From positions 10,140,525-10,204,524 of the forward strand of contig NC_092330.1 in the NCBI RefSeq assembly GCF_036785885.1: 64,000 bases of DNA. Reading direction: 5' to 3'. The position numbers were made by a program, and so were the translations under genes. Position 1 is the stretch's first letter; every line of letters begins with the position of its first letter. Shown in pieces: positions 11,501-21,288 of the stretch. Source of the stretch: Coffea arabica. Its lineage: Eukaryota; Streptophyta; Magnoliopsida; Gentianales; Rubiaceae. A model generated the notes under the pieces. It was not told the DNA's origin, searched no databases, and saw nothing but the letters and a program-made list of their open reading frames with translations.

Positions 11501-13788
11501 CCCTTAACACCCGATAAATTTTACACAGTATCCGAAAGTTAACCTTATTGGCCGAATTTTTCCGAACTTTTCGCACTAGTGGGTCCCACGTCCACTATTT
11601 ACTCTTAATTTTCTAAAAATTCTCCAATGCTAGAAAAATCATCTTAAAACTATAATTGCTCATAAAATCCACTAAGAAAATATTTCTAAGCCAGAAAATG
11701 CAGAAAACATGCAATTAAGGGGAAATAAACCCTAGGAAAATATTAGGGTTTTTACGGGTTCTCACAATGATTCAAGTGAAGAAGGTCGGTTGGAAAAGAA
11801 AAGATTACCACAAATAGTTTTGAGTCTAGCATTCCTTATTATAAGCTTTGTATAATATTCATAAAAAAATTATATGAATCACAATTTCTTCTTTTGTATG
11901 TGTATGTGTTTTTTGTACACAGGAGACAATAGTGGTAGAGGACTAGCCAGACGAAGTGCTGGTTAGGGTGGTGGAAAGAAATTGGAGTTAGTTTGGAATG
12001 CACGAGGCCAAGTAATTGGTCCTAATGCTACACAGTATATAAGTCAAGTAGGAATCTTAGTAAAGGATGGTAATAAATTACCACTCACGTACACAGATTG
12101 GAGGGCCATGCCTGAAGGATCTAAGGAGAGATTTTGGGAAGATATTAAGGTATTTTGACTCACTATCAAAGCTAGCAACATTTTTTTTCTTTTTATTTCA
12201 TACAATCTTGTAGCTTGTGAATGTTTAAACTTTTGTTTTGTAATTTTTGATAGAGAAATACAAATATTGATGATACATGCAAGAAAGTACAAATGATAAG
12301 GGTCAGCAAATTGTGGAGAAATTGGAAATCAAAAGTCAAGAGCATGTATTTCACTCCTTATAGGAGGCACAGGTCATGGCTATTAGCACACTGTCCTGCA
12401 AGAGTTGAGGAGGATCAATGGCCTATTTTGGTTGATTATTGGAGCTCAGAAGATGTCAAGGCATGTATTTATTGTCACATCTCTTTTGCTTTTGAATTAA
12501 ATTCTAGTGCTCTTATGATTTTGATGTGTTGTTAACTACCTTTTCCTGTTTTGTACATAATTAGAAGCAAAGCAAGATTAATAGCAAGAATCGAAAAAAA
12601 CAAAAGATGCCACATCGAACAGGGCGAAAAGATCATGTGAACCTCAGGGAAGAGGTATAGTAAATTCTAATGCTTTAATTTGTACATTGAATATGTGGCA
12701 GCTTCGGATTAAAACTGGAAAAGAGCCTTCGAAACTAGACGTTTTTATTCATTCAAGACAAGGAAAACAAATGGATGAGTTGACTTCACAAACAATTGTA
12801 AGAATAGCTTTTAGTCACTTTTTATTGGTTTTACTTCATAAATAATTCTTTCTTCTGTTTTTCAATTTAGGCAACTATGAATGAGGAAATACAAAAACTG
12901 CCAGAGACATCCAGGGATGATAATTTTGTGAAAGATATACTCTATGAAAATATTCTTGGACCTGAAAAACCAGGTCGTCTTCGAACTTATGGGGTAGGTG
13001 CGACTCCAAAAGACGCGTATAGGATGTCAGATAACATGAATGCTGGACAAAAGAAAGCATTTGAGGATACAGTGAATGAGAAAGTGGAAATCATACGTGG
13101 TGAACTACGAGAAGAAATGAATTCGAAATTGGCAGATTTTAAGGAGGAGTTGATTGCTCAATTTGAAGCAAGAATGGTTTGGGATAACTATTTGGTTAAA
13201 TATTATAGTTTTTCTAATTTTTTTATTGTTTTAGTTACTATTGATCTTTGTTCCTCCAGAGGGCATCCACATGTGACTTGGCATCACTCCAAAGAAGAGA
13301 AATGAATGCAGCAAAACAATCTCAAATTTCGGACTCATTAGAGGTTGTATATTAATTCATACAATTCGATTTTGTGTTCAAACTCTCTGAAATATTAGCA
13401 GCTATGGCCTTATTTTCTTTTCTTCACACTTTGTTGATAATGTAACAGGTTGGTGATAGAATGAACAGGGAAGTTGGAACAAATGATGCTGAAATGTACA
13501 AGGAAGTTGGAACAAATGATGCTGAAATAAACAAGTGTGAAATGAATAAAAAAGTTTCTTCAATTGCTGATATTCTTGAGGTATAGTATGCGTACTTTGA
13601 GTTGGTCCTTCTATAGAAGACCAATTTTGCTGAGTTCCTTGTTGATATTGAATTGTGCATGACTTCCTTGTTGATGACTATTTGTGCGTGAGCTCCTTGT
13701 TGATATTTAATTGACTAGTCTTTTGTTATACCAGAACCATCATACAAAGAAGAAAAGGAGCAGGACTACTTGCAAACGACTTGCTTGA
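8593..13788 (+). pseudogene. CACTA second gene (Ptta/En/Spm 'transposase 24'-like), split by a solo LTR
   Basis: The start is ATG at 8593 (MAPSKKG). The first exon encodes a Ser/Asn/Gln-rich, then acidic, region to 9108, where the solo LTR is inserted; coding resumes at 11772 (SSEEGRLEKKRL). Inferred later exons are 11923-12149 (GKKLELVWNARG), 12254-12460 (KLWRNWKSKVK, WPILVDYWSSE), 12565-12654, 12702-12797, 12871-13176, 13260-13343, 13449-13580 and 13735-13788. All from 12254 on are exact multiples of three, which supports phase-0 introns. The family is the plant PF03004-type protein next to TNP2 in many CACTA elements, thought to bind subterminal repeats. Defects are a TAG at 11964-11966, a GC rather than GT donor after 12460, and the 2.66-kb insertion. 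The 13449-13580 exon holds a short internal duplication (EVGTNDAE twice). Confidence 0.83.
9109..11766 (-). mobile_element. Solo LTR of a Ty3/Gypsy chromovirus (Tekay/Del-like)
   Basis: The 2658-bp element starts TG and ends CA on the plus strand, flanked by a perfect 5-bp duplication, ATGAT at 9104-9108 and 11767-11771. Read on the minus strand it begins TGTGAGAACCCG and ends GGGGCTGTTACA. Both are typical of long Tekay/Del-type LTRs as I recall them. It contains no gag or pol frame and no second LTR, so it looks like the product of LTR-LTR recombination. An (AAAAT)n run lies at about 9250-9277. A second LTR of the same family starts at 63452. The lineage is from memory of the termini, not from pol sequence. 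Confidence 0.8.
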
Positions 13789-14355
13789 GGTACTGGAAAA
13801 GTTTCTGGAAATAACTCTATTCTGTCAAGTTTTCCATTGAGTATTTGTATGATTGGGAAGACGAGCTGTTTTTGTTAAGATTTAGCCAGCTATTTATGGG
13901 ACATAATGTAGTAGAAGTGGTCTTAATTTTCAGTATCTGTGAAAAGGTTGAATTACAAATTCCGTTTCAGTATCTATTGTTATATTAACGTTTTCTTCAT
14001 GCTTAATGGGCTGGGGTTATATGAGCAGGGGACTAATAGAATACACTTTGTAGCCCTGGACTTGATGGTACATTGGAAGCATGCGGATTGGGAGATATGA
14101 AGATGTTTTTGAGAGATGTATGATGAAGTGTTGTACTTTTGAAGACAAGCACATTTTGGAATATATGAAACATCTTGTAATTGGAGCGAACAATATTAAA
14201 TGATAAAGTTTGTAGAATTTGAGTAAAACAATGTATGGTACTTTATTCTAGTGTATTGTGGAACTATATTTTGTTATAATATTCGATTTTAGGATATTTG
14301 AGCATGATAATTATTGTACCATGAAAAAATTGATTTCTGGTCTTTATATTGGTGA
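13789..14355 (+). other. CACTA 3' untranslated region
   Basis: No coding frame follows the end of the second gene at 13788. The stretch is AT-rich, and the GC-containing subterminal repeats begin at about 14356. Confidence 0.45.
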
Positions 14356-14620
14356 CTTTTTTGCGACGCAAGTTTTTGTCGCATGACATTGTGGACATTT
14401 TGTAGCGCATTTTTTGTGCCGCAAGTAGAGTGGTGACACTCAAATTGGCGTCGCAAATAGTGATGCAAATGCATGCGACATGTTGAAAAATTGTGTCGTT
14501 TTCTTTTGTAACGGCTACTTTTGTGGCACAATTTAATTCCGTCGCATTTGTGCTGCAAAAAGGTTTTCGCGGCGGTTTTTGGACTTTTTGCAGCATATTT
14601 CTGGCGTCGTGAAAAGTCAG
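14356..14620. repeat. CACTA right subterminal repeat region
   Basis: Repeated short motifs of the type TTTTTGCGACGCA, TTGTCGCATG, GGCGTCGCAAA and GTGCTGCAAAAAGG occur in both orientations. The left end has matching motifs at about 2375-2450 (GCAACGCTTTTGC, GTGCTGCAAA). Such arrays are the binding sites of the element's second protein in the En/Spm system. Confidence 0.7.
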
Positions 14621-14633
14621 TTTTCTTGTAGTG
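14621..14633 (-). repeat. Right CACTA terminal inverted repeat
   Basis: TTTTCTTGTAGTG is the exact inverse of 2355-2367. It is followed by the TAT duplication at 14634-14636. Confidence 0.9.
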
Positions 14634-14636
14634 TAT

Positions 14637-14722
14637 TGACCCCAAGTGACTAAATAACTCAACAGATATTTGATGCCGTCGACGGTTTGATTCTTAGTTA
14701 GCAACTTCGCCACCATCGCCAT
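14637..14722 (-). pseudogene. Captured LYK4/LYK5-like LysM fragment, upstream part
   Basis: On the minus strand the translation contains YLLSYLVTWG, the usual start of the third LysM domain in LYK4/LYK5-type proteins. It stops at the CACTA insertion. The domain resumes on the far side at 2351, about 12.3 kb away, so the CACTA element cut one LysM domain in two. The fragment joins directly to DUF2828 sequence at about 14700, which marks the capture junction. Confidence 0.75.
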
Positions 14723-15055
14723 TATTTAAAGCCGCCATCATTCCAGTGCCGCGGACGCCGCGGAGGTTGCAAATCAGCTTAAGGGTCGCCAGGGGATCGA
14801 AATCCCAAGCGAGTTGATGGCGTTGGGTAAGGGACTCTAGCGGGGTATTGGGAACCACGTGAAAGAAAAAATCCAAACAAGCATTGTCGCTGGAAAGAAA
14901 GGTTACCGAGTTGTTTTCGGTGAAGGCCATAGGGGGGGCTGTCGAGGAGGGTGGTGAGGGTGTTAAAGTTGGTGGCCATAAGGTCCATGAAGGGGTCGGA
15001 TTTGGCGGTCGTAAATCTCTGGTGGGCCGAGGAGAGAACTGGGGTTAGAAGCCAT
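14701..15055 (-). pseudogene. Captured DUF2828-family N-terminal fragment
   Basis: The minus-strand start ATG at 15055-15053 gives MASNPSSLLGPPEIYDR. After a frameshift comes DLMATNFNTLTTLLDSPP. A second frameshift leads to MAFTENNSVTFLSS, CLDFFFHVVP, LTQRHQLAWDFDPL and LKLICNLRGVRGTG (14930-14750). This matches the opening of plant DUF2828 (T31B5-30-like) proteins, which have no settled function. Only about the first 100 of more than 600 residues are present. Two frameshifts and a stop at the LysM junction make a functional protein unlikely. The GC content is higher than in the surroundings, as expected of captured exon DNA. Confidence 0.8.
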
Positions 15056-15159
15056 ATTGGACGGAGAGATTGTTGATTATGAAGAAGAAGAAAAAAGGGT
15101 TTGCGAATATTGGAGAAGGCCGGATGGGGTTTTCATTGTTGCCCTCGGTCAAAGGCTAG

Positions 15160-15324
15160 TGTTTGCCACACTCTTCGACCACCAACGGCATTCAAGATTC
15201 CGTCAACAATTTTCCTTAATTGAAAGATATTTATAAGTTTAGGGACTTAAGTGTCCTATTTTAAAATTGAGGGACTGAAGTGGGTTATCGGCCAAAGTTT
15301 AGGGGGACAAAGTGGAATTAACCC
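15160..15324 (-). repeat. Right terminal inverted repeat of the Pack-MULE-like element
   Basis: Inverse of 1123-1287. It is followed by the target duplication GAAATTTTA at 15325-15333. Confidence 0.8.
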
Positions 15325-15368
15325 GAAATTTTATTAATTGGCTCATCTGTTACCAGGATAATTTAATA

Positions 15369-15835
15369 TTCCCTCGATCCCATATTTCTCGACGCACTTC
15401 AGGAGATATGTTTCTTTATCAGTAGTGTTAAGAAGTTCAAAGTGTTGAGACTAACTTCTGTCTTTAACCTTACTAAGGTGAATGTGACAAAAAATGTGCG
15501 GCCGCCAAATGGGAATTGTTGTTAGTGTCCAATATTACGAAAACATGGAGCATACACACTCTTCCCAATTGTATGGGCGTGTGGCTCACGGACTTCTTTT
15601 CTTCCCAACCAAAAATAATAGGAAAAGTAAGTAGGGCCAAGATTAGTTTGTTTGTCAGTGATATCCTGCAAAGAAACTATCGCGTCCTTTCATGCTTCCA
15701 TTGTGCTGTGGTGGCTGCTGCTCACGCGGTAAATTTTGTGAACAAGTTTGAGCCAAAATTGTTTACTATATTTGGTATGTCACAAATCGGGATATACCAA
15801 AAAAGAAAAATATGACATTTCAATGAGACAAAGGA
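15369..15835. mobile_element. Possible MITE with CTCCCTC/GTCCCA-type ends
   Basis: The left end resembles the common plant MITE terminus (TTCCCTCGATCCCATATTTC). The right end, read inverted, resembles CTTCCTTTGTCTCATTGAAA. The match is loose, and no clean target duplication is visible. No transposase is encoded. Confidence 0.35.
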
Positions 15836-16467
15836 AGTAGTGAGTAGCTTTAATGTTGTATGTGATAGTGTGCTTATCGTTGCCTTTAGTCACCTTGTAA
15901 CTGGAAGGAGCATGAATGCTTCATTTAAGAAAAAGAACTTCCTTCAAAATTGACAACACCATGTTTATAGAACTTTAGAATGATAGATCTAATGTTCATT
16001 GATGGCTGTATAAGCCTTTCTGGTTTACTGGCAACTCATTTCTATGTGCTATGGAACATAATTCTTTTATACCATGGGTTGCTTTTTTATTTTGGCTATG
16101 TGGTATGGAACATAATTCTTTCCATTGTTGGTCTTATATTTTAATGGACTTTAGGGTATACTAGTAGATATGCTAGGGATTCATATGATATTCTTCTGGC
16201 ATTTAATAGAATCAGGTGATTATGTTCAGTGTATAATTTTCAAGTTACTCGTCTTCCCTTGCATCCACAGTTTACAAGTATTAAATCCATTAGAAGTTTC
16301 TTTTTCTGTGTAATCGAGTACATCTTGACATATGTGAAGGTGTCTGTATGTGTTTGTGTGCAGATATGCTGTATGTTTGAGGAATAGGACCTGAGGAAGA
16401 ACTATGAAGATGTTGATTTTCTTTCAATTACATAAGCTGGGAAATTTTCTTCATTTTAATGCCCTCT

Positions 16468-16487
16468 CCCCCCCCCCCCCCCCCCCC
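16468..16487. repeat. Homopolymer C run (20 nt)
   Basis: This uninterrupted C tract is unusual in such AT-rich DNA. Its length may be a sequencing or assembly approximation. Confidence 0.8.
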
Positions 16488-16547
16488 AACACAACAAAAA
16501 AAAGACATTTAACTAGCAGTAGGACATTTCCTTAATTCTTTTCTTAG

Positions 16548-16645
16548 GTACTCTTCGGTCGAGGAAAGGGCAATAACATTCAGTTGGTTTCAATGCCAAA
16601 TGGAGGTTATGGAGTATTAGCAACTTTGGAAGGAAATAAGGAGCT
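16548..16645 (+). pseudogene. Orphan exon-like segment, unrecognised
   Basis: An open stretch sits between a TTTTCTTAG acceptor-like site and a GTAAGT donor-like site. It translates to a plausible protein piece containing QLVSMPNGGYGVLATLEGNKEL. I do not recognise the family. Splicing directly to the next candidate at 17481 in the same phase gives an immediate stop. It is therefore either a missing-exon gene or a relic, possibly a gene disrupted by the transposon nest upstream. Confidence 0.3.
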
Positions 16646-17480
16646 GTAAGTCCATAAACAGTTTTTGCGTGAAGTCATGCACCCTTGACGGCTTGCACTG
16701 GCATTTGATAAGTTCATATTGAACCTTGAATTTCTCTCACTAATTTTGTGTTAAATGTTTGAATACCATGATACAAATATCACATTTTTAATTTTAAATC
16801 TCAAGTATTTTTCATACGTTTTAAATGATTCTGCATATACAAAATTAGATGTTGTAAATTTGATCTGGAATAGAAGATGTCTTTCAACAGGACATTGCCA
16901 TTACTCGCTTGGTAGAGTCACTGTTCATGCATAATACTTCTATCTTCTTTCTTCATATTTTTCAAAATTTAGCAGCAGAGTCTTGCCTTTAGCACCATTC
17001 TTGTTGCCTGAGTAGCGGCCTTCTCCTGTCGGACCGCACATTTTTTACATGCTCCTTCCATCTAGGACCCTTCCTTTGACGTAGAAATCAGCTAAATACC
17101 AGGGGCAAGTGTAATTTTGAACCTCCTCTCCATGCATCGTACTTAATTTTAAAAAGCGAAAAACAATTTTGGGCTCCATCTCCAAAATTTCACTCCTAAC
17201 TTAAAATACATGAGAGCAACCACTCCTAGTGCTATAGGCTTCCTAGATCTGGGCAATTGGGTTTGATTTGGCTTATATCGGAAGTTTACTAGCTGCCATA
17301 ACTAATACTCCTCTTTTCCAACAATAGGAGTCTAAACCACCAACTTACCCAAGAAATTTTTTTTTTTTTAATGTAATATGTCAGTGTATATCTATTTAAT
17401 ATGGAAGTCTTCACATGTCATGCAATAGTCTGTTATGGAAAAAGATCTTGAAGTAACATGATAAAAGATTTGATTTACAG

Positions 17481-17583
17481 GTGATCCAGCCTCTGAGATC
17501 CATGTTTGCAACCAATAATGTGTTGGGAATTGCATGTATGACTCTTTTTGGTGTTCTCTTATCAAAGAATGCTTGCAGTTAGT
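17481..17583 (+). pseudogene. Orphan terminal-exon-like segment, unrecognised
   Basis: After a TTTACAG acceptor-like site the frame reads VIQPLRSMFATNNVLGIACM and continues through a hydrophobic LFGVLL to a stop, 33 residues in all. It looks like the end of a membrane-associated protein. No homologue comes to mind. Confidence 0.3.
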
Positions 17584-18179
17584 GGGAGAAAGTTTTATCA
17601 GCCATTTTGGTAGTTATAACAAATTAAGAGTTTTTCATTTGTCATAAACAAAACAAATGTCATGTTTTAGTGCTTCCAAAAATAAAAAATCATAATTGTT
17701 TGAGAGGCACATTCTTGTTTTAGGCACAACGGAAAAAACTTAATTACCTCAGATCGTCAGTTATGACAAAATTAGCAGTACACCACTTCAGCTACTGAAT
17801 TACATTTCTTCTTTCAGATTTTATGTTACAGATTTCCTCGGTGCTTGACTGGATATAAGCAAATGAAATCGTCCAAACGTCACAGTAACTAAAGGGTTTC
17901 CAGTTCTATAAAGAGGAGAAAGAAGACCAAAGGTACTATTGTACCCCAACGGATGATAACATATAAAAATCTAGCAGTAGAAAAGAAAGGTGAATTCTAC
18001 ATGCAATATAATATGTCAGGACAATTCACATAGATTGAGCCATTGTTTCTAATCTGGCTCCCAAGCATACAATTCTGAAGATCATAACATACTTTTTAGT
18101 TCTTACAGTTTTTTTTTTCAACTTTATGGTAACTCATTTGTACAACAACTTGAATACATAGGCAATTCTTGTTAGTTTG

Positions 18180-18960
18180 TTTTATAGGAGATGATGGGAA
18201 AATACAGTCATCAATTCGACCACCAATTCGAATCACAATTTTTTATTTTTTATTTAATTATTTTCTAATTTTCTTTTGTTCTAGTTAGTTATCGTTTGCT
18301 TTCTAATATGTTTGGTAAATAAAAGGTCCAACTTTTGTGTTAAGTCTTGAGTTTAATGGACCTTAGAAATTAGTTTAGTTTGCTTAGTAGGAATAAATGA
18401 TGTAATCTCAATCCAGTTTGGATTTGGGTTAGAGTAAGGTTTTTTATGTTTTCTGTTTAAACCACAAGTCTCTACATTGTAAAGAACTTTTGGCCATCTA
18501 ATTAATGGGAAATGAGAGTTTTCGCATTCTTTTTCTTGTTACAAGTTGATTATTTCTCCTTATCAAGAGTTATGACTTATCAATTCAAAGACCATGTTTG
18601 AATTGTGGCACTATTCCCACCCTTCTATTCCGAGATTCACATCATGTGCTAGATGTTGGGTTGCGATCGTATCCAGCTTCTTGACTAGTGTGTGGTGATG
18701 GATCGAGGATTCCATCATCATGTCCCTTGAATTCAAACCTTGATTCTCTTATTCGTTTAGTTATGAGTTGAGATAGTATCAATAAGTTCGCAACTATAGG
18801 GATTTGTAGGGTTGAACGGTCATACCACCCTCCCAAATTTGATTCCACATGACATAGATCTTGGGCTGGTCACATACGGGTTTCGTCCATTGATAGAGTT
18901 CATATCAAGAGAGAAGAATTATGATTCAGATTCAGGAAAGAATGCTGTCTACAAGGAAAG
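18180..18960 (+). mobile_element. Probable LTR-retrotransposon remnant (LTR 3' end and leader)
   Basis: The stretch reads like plant Ty3/Gypsy LTR and leader DNA: AGTTAGTT-rich repeats, GTAAAGAACTTTTGG, then GTGGCACTATTCCCACCC and TAGATGTTGGGTTGCGATCG. I recall the general style rather than a specific family. No LTR pair or target duplication was found, and no protein is encoded. Confidence 0.33.
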
Positions 18961-19775
18961 ATAAGAAAAAGGAACTTATAAGTAAGTTATACATCCATGT
19001 CTTATCGAGAATCATAATGTTTAACCTTGTCAAGATGGAGGATGCTGTAGTAAGGTAGGGGATATAACATGAAGGAGATGATTAGCAGAGCAAGGAGGAG
19101 CACGTAAGGAGGCTACGACTGTAGACAAGAACAGCTAAGAATACAACCAGAAGGAGTTGGTTGGTAGAGCATGGGGGAAGTGGAGAGAATATGGTATGGT
19201 TGAGGACGCGAAACAGTTTGAGTAAGGCAGAGGCAGGGCGGAGCAAAAACTGAGGCAGATTCCCAGGGCTTAGAACAAGTGAGAGTAGAGGCAGGAAAGG
19301 GGTGATACAGTGAGGTTGTATCAATCACCTGTTAATACTTCTACTTGGTGTACCACTTTTTGAGCTTATAGATGATCATCATCAAATTTGATGTTTGAAC
19401 GTTAAAACTTTGCTTTGAAACATGTTTTCGAAAATAGAATCTGATTCAAACTAGTCGCCCTTTCAGAAGCATGTTTTAAAAAGGATGTTGAATAATGTGC
19501 TAAATCAATTAGTTGGGAAGCTTGATTAATTACTTAGTAAATGAGATAGTTAGAATGTTCACTGTGTATCTAGCTTCAATTGGACCTTATAAGCCAAGTT
19601 TGAGAGACACGAGTTAAACTCATTTCATGTAAAACAGTATTTAAATCTAACATCAACACAACTATTCTGACAAATATTTAGATCCATCCTCAACTCAATT
19701 AACTAAGTTTTGGGTCAGGTTTATATCCTCGCTTTTGCTTCTCAGATTCCTACTTAATCGTATGTAATGCATTCA
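18961..19775. other. No supported feature
   Basis: This purine-rich stretch around 19040-19320 gives open frames on the minus strand without recognisable domains. Nothing else is seen. Confidence 0.4.
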
Positions 19776-19940
19776 CTAACCATGCAAATTCTGATTAGCT
19801 GCGAGTCGCTCGTGAATGAACGGATAACCCAATTTGTCCAGATAGATAATACCACTGATTCCTCCAGGGCAATTAGCAGCCCGGTAAGTTGATGAAATGC
19901 ACGACATGCTAGCCATTTTTGCAAGAGAATCTACTGCTGC
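19776..19940 (-). pseudogene. LINE-type RNase H-like C-terminal fragment
   Basis: The minus-strand translation has AAVDSLAKMAS followed by GIIYLDKLGYPFIHE. This resembles the end of the RNase H domain (the 'ADxLAKMG ... DxLG' region) of plant LINEs. Only about 55 residues remain. The adjacent hAT-like element at 19941 begins at its upstream side and may have interrupted it. Low certainty. Confidence 0.35.
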
Positions 19941-21288
19941 TAGAGCTGGCAAAAAACCCAACAACCCAACAACCCGCCCATTAATTTTAAAGGATGGGTT
20001 GGGTCAATTGGGTTATGGGTTTTATAAGGTTGGGTAAAAACAATCCAACTTATTCATTGGGCGGATTGGATTTTTTATTTGAGTATTAAATATCCAACTT
20101 GTATAAAAGTAATTCAAAATAATAAATACAAGATTCTTAAAAAGTTTGGGATTTTCCTTAATAATTTTTTGGGGACCAATACCGGTACTTTTTACAAGCA
20201 TATAATATTTTCTGCTTTATATTAGAGCTGTGGTAATTCTAAAAGATTAATATGACCATAGCATCAAGTATGATCCTAGATGATTCTAATTAATCAGGTG
20301 ATAAATTATCTAACTATATCAAATCAATAAAAAAATACCTTCTAATATTTATTATATGTATAGATCATGATAACTTCGAATCAATATAGTTGACTTGCAA
20401 ATTCTATTTTGTTTTGATAAATTATGGCAACTTGGGCATGGTTAGTCCAACAATTTCATTTCGTCTGAAGCAAATCATTTCCCTCTTAATTAATTTCAGC
20501 AAGACAATTAATTTTCCCTCTTAATTAGCGAGTCCAAGAACCAAAATGCAGCAATGTCTCCAGTCATTTAATGGAAGAAAGCAATTTGCATATTATCCCC
20601 AGAATGTAGCTCTGATGCATGGACCTTTCACAACAGTTTGCAAAATTTCTAGAGTCATGAATCATAAAATTTTTTAGAATATAAGGACTAAAGTACAAAC
20701 TTATTTTCTATAATTTCAATATTATTATACAACAAATTATATGTCTCTTACTTACATTTTCAAGTATAATATAATCTAGCATTCAATAATTTAAATACAT
20801 AGAATATTACAATTTTCAATAAAATAGATATGAATAGTAAAAGTGCTCATAAGTTGTGACAAAAATAAGTTTCAATCAATTAGTAGTATTAAAAAGTATA
20901 AAGTAAACAATTTTTTTAGCTAATCTATTTAAATGTATAATTTATTATCTAAATTTCACAATACAAGCAATATAAAATATTATTCTATTTATGATGTGTT
21001 TCCAAGAAACTTAAGAAGTGAGTGTGTGTTTGTGTGTGTGAAAATACATTTATGTATGTGAAACTGTTTTTATATATGTGAAAAAAATCTTTTTTGTGTT
21101 AAAATATATGTGAAAAAGTTTATGTATTAATTAATATGTTGGGTCATATTTAGATCATGGGTTTGAGATAACGCAATATGACCCAACCCAAAATCAACCC
21201 AATCTAAAGTTAAATGGGTTGGGTATAACCCATTTAAGTGAAAACCCAATATTAACCCGCCCAAAACCTGCCCAATTGCTAGGTATAG
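19941..21288. mobile_element. hAT-like non-autonomous element
   Basis: The left end is TAGAGCTGGCAAA followed by repeated GGGTTGGGT/AACCCAACCC motifs (19965-20060). The right end is an inverted series of the same motifs (21180-21275) ending in TTGCTAGGTATA, an imperfect inverse of the left terminus (9 of 13). Known: TAGRGxTGGCAAA termini with subterminal GGGT repeats are common in Ac-like hAT elements. The 1.35-kb interior is very AT-rich and has no coding sequence. I could not find a clean 8-bp target duplication, so the exact limits are approximate. Confidence 0.55.

Larger units (their letters stand above)
2355..14633 (+). mobile_element. CACTA (En/Spm) DNA transposon, two-gene, degenerate, with nested solo LTR
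   Basis: Seen: the left end starts CACTACAAGAAAA (2355-2367) and the right end is its exact inverse (14621-14633). TAT flanks both sides. The subterminal regions carry repeated GCGACGCA/TGTCGCA-type motifs, densest at 14356-14620. Known: CACTA elements encode a TNP2-type transposase plus a second, TNPA-like protein that binds subterminal repeats. Both are here, on the plus strand (4390-8131 and 8593-13788), and both carry nonsense codons. A solo LTR at 9109-11766 accounts for 2.66 kb of the 12.28-kb length. The termini are intact, so the element could still be mobilised in trans. Its insertion point is inside the captured LysM fragment of the Pack-MULE-like element, so it is younger than that element. 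Confidence 0.93.
1123..15324. mobile_element. Outer nested element: Pack-MULE-like DNA transposon carrying captured gene fragments
   Basis: Seen: 1123-1287 and 15160-15324 are imperfect inverted copies of each other over about 165 bp. Both ends begin GGGTTAATT on their own outward strand. They are flanked by GAAATTTTT (1114-1122) and GAAATTTTA (15325-15333), a 9-bp target duplication with one mismatch. Known: long TIRs, a 9-11 bp TSD and captured host exons are the hallmarks of Mutator-like Pack-MULEs. Inside, outside the later CACTA insertion, lie pieces of a LysM receptor kinase (1552-2351 and 14637-14722) and of a DUF2828 gene (14701-15055), both on the minus strand. No MULE transposase is present, so the element is non-autonomous. 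Without the CACTA insertion it would be about 1.9 kb. The superfamily rests on TSD length and structure; a hAT element with an 8-bp TSD is the alternative. Confidence 0.72.

Noticed and set aside
15516-15815. 99-residue frame as a gene
   Set aside because: It lies inside a possible MITE, has no domain, and its end reads into MITE terminus sequence.
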